From Monoraphidium neglectum (Eukaryota > Chlorophyta > Chlorophyceae > Sphaeropleales > Selenastraceae), in contig NW_014012824.1 of assembly GCF_000611645.1 (NCBI RefSeq), forward strand, positions 1-20,179: a stretch of DNA of 20,179 nucleotides. The letters run 5' to 3'. Under the pieces are notes generated by a model, which made no database searches, had not been told where the DNA came from, and saw only the letters and a program-made list of their open reading frames with translations. Positions 9,293 to 19,000 of the stretch are shown here, one piece after another; the first letter of the stretch is position 1, and each line of letters starts with the position of its first letter. The position numbers and the translations under genes are program-made.

Positions 9293-10525
9293 GTTTGCTG
9301 GAGCCCCTTGGGCGGAAAGAGGGCGAGGTGATGGATGCACACCTGAACACTGCGCTGCTCGTGCTGCTGCTTGTGCTGTTTGCGCTCCCTTTGCCCCCGC
9401 TGCGGGTACGTTTGAGGCAGGCAAGGCTGTTACTGCAGCGCATAAATGACAGAGCCAAACCCACGACGTCAGCGGCTTGCATGGTTCACAGCAACGCCCC
9501 ACAAAGTGCAATCATGTGTTGACCTGTTGACAATCTCGAGCCTCTGCCGGCACGTCGTGATTGTGTACATCAGATTCAAGCAAGCGCTTTGCTATTGGGG
9601 ACACTATGTACAGTCTGCAGGTGCCTGGTGGTCTCGTTGCTTCCATGGTCCAGCAGGCGATTTTGATTTGTTGCCAGCTGCGTCATCAGCCGAAGTGGAT
9701 GTCCGCCTGGCTGATGATACTCCTAGTCCAAACTTCCCTTCATGGCCATAACAATGCTGTTGGCCTGGCCAACGATCACTGCTGCACGCGAAACAACACC
9801 ACAAAGCACCAAACATTGTGCTGTGCAGTCAATCGCGCCCGCCAGCATAGCTGCTCCATCAAAGCAGTACAGTACCGCAAAAGGATCGAGCTGGCTGCCA
9901 GTCCTGACTGATATGCCTTGACGTAGAATGCCTTGTGTGCTCAGCAACTTGCCAAGAGCGCAGGACCGTGCCCCAGTATGGGCGTGAGGTTGATGAAACC
10001 ATGACATGCATGAGACTGGAAATGCACCCTTTGCAAAAACCAGTAGCGCTCAGCGACCTGCCAGGAGCATGGGACCTGTCTGATTACAAGTGTGTGTTGG
10101 ATGAATGCATGAAGGGCATGAGACTAGGATTGCACGCTTCATATACACCAACACAGCGCGCCTGCGGAGATTGTGCACAGCTGCTGGTGCTGCGCCTGTC
10201 GATAGCGGCGGCAATCAGGCAGCGTCAGTGAATCACATTCATGGTGCTTATCGCACCTATCTGGTGGCTCAGCTTGTCAACAGGTGAGGGTCCGGTCATC
10301 AAGGCCTGTGTGTCTGTGAGGGCAGTCGTGTGTTTTGAGTGTAGCGGGTGACCCCAACCGATTACTCGGCTGGTCGAGTGTATGTCGCATAACTCGCATA
10401 CCTTTTGAAAGTGTAGCTGGTCACCTGGATCGAACACATCCTGCCATCGTGCGTACGGTACCCGCAGCGATCTGCGACACCACCTCTCGCGCCATCAGCG
10501 CCAAGCAAAATTAGTATATTCAGAA
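9293..10525. promoter_or_regulatory. Divergent intergenic region between RPS9 and the TPR-like gene
   Basis: RPS9 starts leftward at 9292 and the TPR-like gene starts rightward at 10526, so this 1.23-kb stretch must contain both promoters and 5' UTRs. It is less GC-rich than the genes. I cannot place a confident TATA box or initiator; AT-rich TTAGTATATT at 10511-10520 is too close to the ATG to be a normal TATA box. No coding exon is supported. It contains a diverged tandem duplication at 9940-10135. Confidence 0.6.
9940..10135. repeat. Diverged tandem duplication, two copies of about 88 bases
   Basis: Copy 1 is 9940-10027 and copy 2 is 10049-10135, a period of about 109 bases. Both begin CTCAGC(A/G)AC(T/C)TGCCA(A/G)GAGC and end with a GCATGAGACT motif followed by a nearly identical run to GCAC. 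By eye roughly two thirds to three quarters of bases match, with small gaps. The copies do not keep one reading frame, so this is not a protein repeat. Confidence 0.75.
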
Positions 10526-13500
10526 ATGGAGGCCCTCCTCGCCCAGCTGCTTGGACAAGGCGGCCTGCCACCGGTGGCGCGCGGGATGAGCGGTGCGCCG
10601 TTGTGCTCTGCTGCTTTCGCGCCCCTTCGCATGTCCGGCCAACTGTAAGCTCAACGGCAGCAACCCGCTGCTCTTTCTGACTGTGATCCTTGCATGAATT
10701 GGGTCATGCGCATCGCCCCCATCTCTGCAAGCAGGGCTGCAGCAGTACGACCCCACGCAGCCGCCTGTGCGCTTCACGCGCCAAGAGCTAGAGAGGGCCC
10801 TCCGCCAAGGTGGGCTGCGCGGTTGCCGACCGCGCGGCGAGGCCTCGGCCCGCCATCTAGTCAACTGCGATGCCCGTCGCGCGCCACCTGGCCAGTACAC
10901 AGGCGCAGACCACGCCCAGCGCTTCACCTGGCAACCCGTCACCGCAACGCGCCATGCGTGTTCCGCCACGTGCCATGCGTCCCGCGCAATGCGCCCCGCG
11001 CGCCGCGCCGTGCGCCATGCACCGTGCGCCATGCCCCATGCCAGGACATGGCTCGGGTTCGTTCGTCACTGACCTGACCTGCTGCGACTGTCACACCGCC
11101 TGCAGGCCACGAGCTGGCCGGGAACTACCTTCCCATTGTGGACCACATTGCAGCCGCATGGACGGCGCTTAGGCAAGGTGGGTGCATGCGCAGGCTGCTC
11201 GTGCTGCTGCTGTCCCACCTCTGGCGTGCTGTATAAGCCAGCCCTGCTCCGCCGCAGGCACATTCCTGTCCCAGCAGCACCACGAGCTCATGTGCCTGGC
11301 AGCAACCCCAGTTGACGCGTCTGCTGCACCCGCGGCTGGCTGCTGCGCACAGGGCGCAACAAGGAGGGGGTGGGGGAGCTAGCGGCAGCGCTGCGGCTGC
11401 CAGATGGGAGCTGGCCGCTGGGCGCGGGCGGGCCCATCACCAAGCGCATCGCGGACGCCGTGCGAAGCTCGTTTGAGACCCCCTGGTGCGCATCAGCGGC
11501 CGCTGGTGTGCCTAAGAGGCTGGCGATCGCCGCTTTCGCCTCGGAACGCCTGCACAGCCATGCAGGGCAACGATGTACACCAGGGAATTTAGCTGCGAAA
11601 CTTGTCGCCTTGAGTGCTTCACACGCACTGTGCTGCGCTTCTCGCCGCTCAAAAAGTTGCTGGGCTCCTGTTCATTCAGCCACCCCTGTGCTCACATACT
11701 TGAAAAATGCCGTGCTCCACAATGCTCGGCAGGGAGACGCCCGACGCGGTGGCCGTGTCGTGCTACCTGGCCATTGTGGGTCCGCAGCTGGCGGGCGGCT
11801 ACCCGCCAGGCGACCCCGAGGAGTTCTTCAACAAGGCGGTGGCGGCGTACCCTGACGACGCGTACATCTGCCACAGCCGTGCCACCTTCCTGGCCTTCCG
11901 CAACCGCAGCAGGTGAGAGATGGGGCGAGTGGAAGAGAGAGGGCTAGAAAGAGGAAGAGGGAGAGACACACACAGACAGATGGAAAGAGAGGAAGAAGGG
12001 GAGGGTGAGGGAGAGTGAGAGACAGAGAGATAGAGAGGGGGTCAAAGAGAGAGGGAGAGGGAGGTTGTTTCGGTTGGTGTGTGTGTGGAGGCTATTGTGT
12101 CTGAGCATTTTGAGCTTGGGAGGGCCCCATGCTTGAGATGATGCAGGGGCCGGAGCCGCTGTGCCCACCCCACCAACAGTGGCAGAGAGAGAGATGCAGC
12201 ACCCTCCGCGACTGATGGGCAAAAGGGCAGAGTCCAGGCGCCGCTTGGAGCAAGAAATTGGCAGTAGCAGGGCCGCTGTCGTGCTTCAAGGTCGCGGATC
12301 GCGCCTCAGCGTCACCGCTTCTGCCCGCTGCCCGGGGGCGTGTGGCCACGCGCCGCCGTCGCTCGGCTTGCCCACCTTGTGGCCCACCCCGCTATCGAGC
12401 CCACAATCTCCGCTCGACCCGCAGGGAGTCTCTCAAGTGGCTGGACCGCGCCGCGGCCCTGGGCATGCCGCGGCGCTCGCTGCTGCTGGAGCGCTCCGGG
12501 CTGCTGCTCGGCATGGGGCGGACCACTGAGGCGGGGGAGAGCCTCGGGGAGTACCTGGCAACGCCCGGAGTGGAGATTGAGAGGGACTGGCCGGTGGCGC
12601 TGATGAAGATGGCCTACATCCAGGTGCGCAAATCTGCATAGTTTGGCGGGCTTCAGGGGGTGGGGCCGATGTTGTCAATTGAGGGAGGCCGCGCTTGTTA
12701 GAGCTCTGACATATGCATCGCGCTTGCATTAGCTGGTAGGGGCCGTTTCCATTTGCCAACAGGAACAAAGCTTTGCTTGGGCCGCTCGCGCCGTCGCCCA
12801 GCCCGCCAACTCCGCTCGCCTGTCGGCTTGCCCTCCGCTTGAATCGCCCACGCTACCCTCACAGATGGTCAGGGCGCAGGACCGTGCGCCGAGCCGTGGC
12901 TTGCGCACGAGGCTACAGGCCTCGCAGGAGGCGCTGTACTGGTTCACGCGCGGCCGCGACGCGGCGGCCGCGCTGCCGGCGTTCTGCGGGGAGTTCAGCC
13001 CAGGAGAAGCCGCGTTTGCGGTGATGGAGGCATTGGAGACGGCCGGGGTGATACGTGCCAACGGACAGCTAACGGCAAGGTGGGAAGCCGTCAGGAACCT
13101 GCTGAACGTGTGTGCGTGTGTGTATATGTCTCCAGGTGTGCGTGTGGGGGGTTGTGTGTGTGTGTGTGTGTTGTCTGTGGGCTTACGGTCTGCTCACGGG
13201 ATTTTTGAGAGCTTGCGTCGCCATGTGAGGGCGTGGGCGGCGTCCATCCAGGCCTTGCCCAACGCCAACAGTTCCGCCTTGCTGCCGCAAAACACCCGGG
13301 CGCTGCCGTTTCCAACACACGCAATGCAGCGGCCGCAAGGCGCTCGCGGAGCGCGACGCACGCGTGGCCAAGGAGGCGGCTGCAGCGGCTGCAGCGACAT
13401 TTGACACTGCGGCAGCCAAGCAGACGCCCGCGGCAGAGGCGGCGGGCGCAGCGGGCGCAGGCGTGAGAGACCAGGGCGATGGCGAGCACACGCATGAGGC

Positions 13501-13612
13501 GGCGGGCGCCCAGCCTTCCAAGAGCGCTGATGCAACGGCCGCAGCCAATAAAAAAGGGCCTAAGAAGTCCCAAACTACCAACAACAAGAAGAAGAAGCGG
13601 GGGGGCCGCTAG
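10526..13612 (+). CDS. Unrecognised helical, TPR-like protein with Ala-rich and Lys-rich C-terminus
   Basis: Exons on the plus strand: 10526-10592, 10735-10809, 11106-11177, 11258 to about 11485 (with an internal break), 11733-11912, 12425-12623, 12865-13079 and 13330-13612. Most junctions are GT-AG with matching phase. The first intron is uncertain; a donor at 10574 with an acceptor at 10743 or 10746 also works. Between 11258 and 11485 the frame shifts, so a short intron (for example from 11311 to about 11363 or 11378) or an indel must exist, making nine exons. The protein is mostly helical. Residues in 11733-12623 (CYLAIVGPQLAGGY, FFNKAVAAYPDDAYICHSRATFLAF, ESLKWLDRAAALGMPRRSLLLERSGLLLGMGR) resemble tetratricopeptide-type helix pairs. 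The tail is Ala-rich and ends in a basic Lys/Gly/Arg cluster that could contact nucleic acid or serve in nuclear import. I do not recognise the family and assign no function. No TGTAA follows the stop within about 300 bases. Confidence 0.75.
10949..11045 (+). repeat. Degenerate GCCATGC array in an intron
   Basis: A run of imperfect 9-12 base units around GCGCCATGC or GTGCCATGC, including CGCAATGCG and CCGTGCGCC variants. It lies in the intron 10810-11105 of the TPR-like gene, ending about 60 bases before the acceptor. Low-complexity tandem expansion is the simplest reading. Confidence 0.7.
11913..12075 (+). repeat. Purine-rich GA tract at the start of an intron
   Basis: Immediately after the donor at 11913 the transcribed strand is almost purely A and G for about 150 bases, mostly GAGA and GGGAGAG with few pyrimidines. 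It occupies the first third of the 512-base intron 11913-12424. Such tracts can form triplex DNA or act as intronic enhancers; no function is shown here. Confidence 0.9.
13152..13172 (+). repeat. GT microsatellite in an intron
   Basis: A nearly pure GT run inside the intron 13080-13329 of the TPR-like gene, preceded by degenerate GTGTGCGTGTGTGTATATG from about 13107. It contains many cryptic GT donors downstream of the true donor at 13080. Confidence 0.9.
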
Positions 13613-16095
13613 GCAGGCCCCGTATGCAGGATGGGCAGCGGTGGAGTGCAATGCCTATCTTGGGGCAGTAGGATGATACAGGCTTACTTGCTAGCTGTCT
13701 CCAGGAAAACCAGTAGTGCCCGCATTGTCAAGGTTTCGAAGCCTGCTTGCCAGCATTGTGCGACATCTGTTTTTGCGCAGCCCCCCCTGGGGCGGAGCCC
13801 TGGATTCGTGTCGTTGTTTGTGGCCTTCCGCCCAGCTGCCCACGGGTGTGTAGCTTTGCGTGCAGGGCGCTGAATTGGGTGCGCTGGGGTGTATCGGATA
13901 GAACAAATCGTTGCAATTATAGCAGGGCTTGAGCGGAACATTCCCGTGCTCCGCACGCGTAGAACGAAGGAGTTCTCACCACGCGCCTGGTGTGCCAGAG
14001 TTCACCTGGGGCCGGGCGTCGCCTGGAGGGCGTCCGGTGGGCTGGACAGCACACCTGGAGTGTTACAATGCTCCTATGCATCTCTTTTGCGGGCGTCCAC
14101 GGCTCAGCAGCGCGCGGCGTGCATGGGCACGGTCAAACACCACTCCAGCCCAGCTGTCACAGGCCCGCGGCACCTCAATCGCGCCACCGCGTGGGTGTAT
14201 AGAGTGTGATTCTGGTATGCAAAGTATGTGGTGCACGTCCGCGTATCTAAATGCTCCGGGCTTGCGCCCAACTCGGGGCTGGATGCTTCACAGACGCACT
14301 CCCATCCTCAATCCTTGCACGGCCCGCATTTAGAACCGCTGAATACGTTTTGTTGCACGCACGTAGTGCGTCAAGTGGCGCCGGTGGGCGCAGCAGCAGT
14401 CGCGCTCCGCAGCGCGCAGCGGCGACAGCGCAACGCGTCGCGGCCGGCAGCTCAGGCAGCGGCACCGCATGCCAGCTACCATGAGCACGGCGCACTGGGA
14501 TTTATGGCGGCATAAATTTCACCATGCACCTTCACTGCTGTGACCAGAGCATGTGTGTGACTGCGCCTGTCTCGGTTGTTCGCACGCTGGCGTACGCACT
14601 GTGGGGGCGCACGGCATCGTCAAATGGGCCGCGCATGGGAGAAGCTGGCCGCCCCCACCCTCTGTTTCCCCCTTCTCACACCAGTTCTGCTGCAATCTGC
14701 GGGTGGCGGCCCGCGGCGGCCATTGCGCGGGGAGCGAAAAGGCGTGAGCGTCGTGGGGGTGCCGGCAGGCCAGTCGGACACGCCCGGCGGGCCCCCATTC
14801 CAATTTGTGCACAGGCTAATCCTAACGGCCTTTGAAACAGGGTAGCAGGTGGCCTGTGCGATCTATGAGACAAGAGAGGCAGCGAAAGCCAGGTGCAGGG
14901 GCAACACTCAAATCAGGCAAAAGAGAGGTCACTATGGTATGGGTACACGCAGTCAGCCCATCTCTACAGAGACCCAGCGACGAAGATTTTGGGCTGCGCA
15001 TTTTTCCATCAAAACATATTCCATCATGGTGCCCAATTGCTGGAGGGTCGGCCAGAGGCGAGCGTCTCTTCCACCAACCCTCGACGATGCTGAGGCAGTG
15101 CCATTGGCACGTGGAGAAGCCCGCCCCGCAATGCCGCCCAAAAGCTTGCGGGTGGGTGTGAGCACCAGGGGGCTTGTCGCAGCCTGCAGGCTTGCTTACG
15201 ACGTCGAAACCACTTGCTGGGTCACACTGCGTGCCTTTGGGCTCGCGTGCTGTCACCTTTGATGACTCACGAGCCTTGACGGGCTAGCAATTGCGGGCTG
15301 TATGCAACGCCCACGATGTTGGGAGTGATCAATCTGCACTGCTGGCTTGGACAATGGCTTGTGGTGCCGCCGGGCCAGCGACGCCAGCGACTGCGAGGTG
15401 GGGGCCTGCTCATCAGCAAGATCTCGTGGTGTAACCTGCGCAGGCTAGTCGGTAACGTGCGTGTTGTTGCCTGAAGGCAGTGGCCGCATGCAATTCTATC
15501 AGCAAACGACCTCCCACGCTGTTGTTTTGTTGGACAATGCGATCATCGATCATAGGGCGAGGCGGCATAGCTCGCCGGGAGGTTGTTGACAGCTACTCCG
15601 CCCGCTGATTGACATCCGGGCCCAGGAACACAGCCTTCCTATCATGATGATCGCGCATGTGCAGATACCGCGCGCTTGGTGCGTGCGCCAATGTCGCAGT
15701 TGTCAAAGGGGGTTGGAGGCGAGCAACCTGCGACACACAACCAGCCGTCTTGGCGCGCCGTGGCGCTCGCCGGCGTCTGGTTGCCGGCACAAGGCGTACC
15801 GCCTTGAAAATCATTTTTGATATCAGCGGGAATCTCGCCCCACGCGCCCCCCCTTCTTTCGCGCTCACGCAACCACCACGCACGCAGTGGCCCACCCGCC
15901 GTCATTCAACTGAAACCTTGGTCAGCAACCCACAAACAATCGGCTTGCCGATGCTCACACAAGTAGCAAAGATTTAAATATCACATTGCGACTGATTTGG
16001 TGACCAGAGCGAGCCCTGTAACCCGCGCGCGCACATCCACCCTACGCGGAGCCGCTGCGAGTGGGAGGCTTTCCAAGGGCGGGCAGGCCGCGGCC
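13613..16095. other. 2.5-kb intergenic region without a supportable gene
   Basis: This stretch holds the 3' flank of the TPR-like gene and the upstream region of the DEP gene. Open frames of up to about 145 codons occur on both strands (for example 14849-15262 plus and 15256-14822 minus, lying over each other). None shows a recognisable motif, exon-like codon use or splice partners. TGTAA occurs near 15430 and at 16017-16021, too far from the TPR-like stop to be an obvious signal. Base composition is less GC-rich, especially about 14850-15980. I see no terminal inverted repeats or transposase remnants. Confidence 0.6.
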
Positions 16096-19000
16096 ATGGA
16101 GCGGTCGTGTTCGCAGCAGCAGTTTGTTATGGAGATGCCCATGGAGGTGAGGTGACGGGGTGTAGAGCGCGGCAGCATCACTGCGGTGTGCGGGCTGGAA
16201 CGGTCTGCAACACCGTGATATCATCCTAATTTGGTCTTTACAGGAGCTGGTGGAAATATCAGAAGCCATGCGAGACGGTCTGCAGGGCCGCATCAAGGAC
16301 AGGTCCGTGCGCGCAAAGCGACCTGCGGCACGCGCTTTGTGTGGCATTGCTCACGCCCCCCTCGCCGCATCGTGCAGCCCCTGCCCCACCTACCAGCTGC
16401 TGCTGTGATTTCGTCCGCTTCTGTGCTTTCTTTGAAACAGAACTCCTGCACGGTACCTCGCAGGACGCACCGCCTGCGCACGTACCGCCGCTGCTTCCCC
16501 GGCGCGGCGGGCGTGCGGTGGCTGGTGGAGAGTGGCCACGCGGCCGGCGACGAGCAGGCGGTGGCCCTGGGGAACGCGATGCTGCAGGCCGGGCTGCTGC
16601 GTCACGTGGCTTATGAGCACACCTTCAAAAACACGCAGCTGCTGTACAAGTGAGGCGAGGGCATGTGTACGTCCTGCGCCGGCCAGGCGGAGCAGATGGC
16701 CCCAGCCAATGGCCCAGGGAAGGCCCGCGTGCAGCTGAGGTGTTTTGGGGTTTAGATACTCCAGTGTTTGCCCTTTGCAGCGCTGTGAGGGCGGCAGTCG
16801 CAGGCAGCGGCCACATCAGGGCGCCCCAGCGGCCCGGGCCGCGTGCCACCACCACGCCTCGTGCAGCGCCCCGCACGCCCAAGCCTCCTCACTTGTGCGC
16901 GACCGCCCGATGCCGACCCACCTGCCCCCCGCCCCCCACCGTCCGCCCCCCGTCCTGCGACGCGCTGCGCCGCAGGTTCACATCTGATGACGAGGGCGGC
17001 CCGCTCCTCGAACTATCCGCGTCGCGCCCGGCCAGCTGCCGCCAGTCCGAGACAGGGACGCCCCGGCTGGAGGGCGCGCCGCCGGACGGCCTGGCGTCGG
17101 CCGCCTCGATGCCGGGATCCCTCCACTCGTGAGCACCCCTCCGCGCCATGTATTTCAGCACAAACGCGTGTGCTGGCCCACGGCTTGCGTGCGCCCGCGT
17201 CTTGTCACTGGCCGCTGGAAGGCAGGTGCGTGACTCGTAGTATCCCGGCCGTCCAGACCGCCTCTCGACCACCCACCCATCCGGCAGCAACCGGTGCCTG
17301 CCAAATCGCATCGGCTCTCCGCTCTGCACCCACCCGCCCCAAACGCAGGCGGCTGCCGCGATTCACGCCACCGGCGCCGGGCGGCGGGAGCAGCTTTGCC
17401 CACCGCGCGCTGCTGAACGCCCAGGTGTGCGCGCACGCCCAGCACTCGTGCACACGCAGGCGGCGGCAAAACGCCCAGTCAGCGACGGCCGCCTTGGTGC
17501 GCCCGCGGGCTGTAGCAGTCACCTCCCTCCTGCCGCCAGCGGCGGCCCCTCCCAGGAAGCAAACGGCTGCACCCCATCCCGCACGCCATTCTCGGCGCTC
17601 ATTCCAACAATCCCACGCCGCGCTCGCCCCTGGCAGCACCCTCACACACCGATTTGTACACCATCATCGGTCCCTATGCCACCCCAACAGGTCCACAGTC
17701 TGAATCAGAAGCTGGAGAGGCTGGCCTCCCAGCACGCCACCCTCCTGGCTGCCAACGCGCAGCAGCAGGAGGTGTGGGAGGGCCAGGCCTCGTCAGACCT
17801 GCGGGAGGTGAAGGAAGCTATCGGGCAGCTGGCGGGCGCGCTGGCGGCGACGCAGGAGCAGGTGTTGCAGCTCGTATCGCAGGTGTGTTTGGGGGTGGTG
17901 TATGGGGGGAGGTGTTTGGGATGTGTGTGTGGGGAAGGGGAGGAATGCAGGGCTTTGGGGGGCAGCGGGACCCTCCAAGCAGGCAAGAAGGGGGACGTGG
18001 AAAGGTACAGAACGGGGCCAGGTGGACCCTCAAGCTCGCGGCTGGAGGGCGAGCTTTCAAATGGCCGGCATCGGCTTGTGCGGCGCGTACGTGGTTTGAT
18101 GGTGCCTTTGTGGGAAGGAACGCCCAGCAGTTGGCGCCCCGGGGCTCGTCCCTTGTGGGCGCCGGGCACACGCAGTCACACCTGGCTCAAACTTTCAAAC
18201 TTCCACCCGCCCGCCCGCCTTTCAGGCCTCCAGCACGCACGGTCTGCTCTCTTCGCAGCGCGCCGTGTCTGCTGTGCAGCAGCTCATAATGGCGCTGGCG
18301 ATGCTGGCCCTCGGCACCGGCTGGGCGCCGCCCGCGCTGTGGGCGCTCGCCGCCGCCGCGGCCGGCGCGCTGGCGGTGGTGCTGATGGACTGGGGCGCCG
18401 ACGACGCGCGGGAGCGGCGCGCGGCGGCGCAGGAGCAGCTCGCGGCGCAGCGGCTGTCCGCGCGCGGCCTCGCGGCGCGGCTGAGCGGCGGCGGCGGCGG
18501 CGGCGGGCTGCCGCCGCTGATCACATCCCTGCAAGGCGAGCGGCTCGGCCAGCGCAACGGCGGCGGCGGCGCAAAGCTGGGCGCCGGCGGCGACGTCGTA
18601 GGCGGCGCAGCGCCGGGCGGCGTGTGTGTGGTGGCGTCGACTTCGACGGGATCCACCGCGTCTGAGGGCGGGTCCGACGCGCCGCCGCCGATGGCGCGGG
18701 AGGCGGAGGCGCTGCTGGTGGGGCGCGTGATGGGCGGGAAGCTGCTGGAGGACACGGTGAGGGGGGTGGCTGGCAGCTGGTGGCTGGCAGGTCGTGCACT
18801 GGGGGTGTGGTCGGCCATCGGGGGCGGGGGTCGGCGCCCAGGCCGCTGCTGGTTGACAACCCGGGGCCAGGGGTGGGGGCCCGCGTGTGTGGAGGGTGCA
18901 GGGCGACCTCGGTACCCTGGCTGGCATGGACGGCGGCGTTGCAGCAACCGATTCGCCATTGCGGCAGAGCCAGCATGGGCACTCTCCGCCAGCGAGCCTG

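Noticed and set aside
9935..10231. 98-codon plus-strand open frame over the tandem duplication
   Set aside because: The two repeat copies fall in different frames, so the frame was not preserved by selection as a protein repeat.
10415..10440. TTCGATCC on the minus strand, resembling a tRNA T-arm
   Set aside because: The flanking five bases do not pair and no cloverleaf can be formed upstream.
13547..13552. AATAAA as a poly(A) signal
   Set aside because: It is inside the last exon of the TPR-like gene (Asn-Lys-Lys codons), and chlorophyte genes mostly use TGTAA.
14849..15262. 137-codon plus-strand open frame
   Set aside because: A similar-length frame overlaps it on the opposite strand; the sequence has no recognisable motif, splice partner or codon bias like the neighbouring exons.
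16441..16463. Earlier acceptor at 16441 for DEP exon 3 (AACTCCTGC)
   Set aside because: Joining there to the phase-2 end of exon 2 shifts out of the DEP frame; the acceptor at 16463 gives AGG and the intact DEP start.
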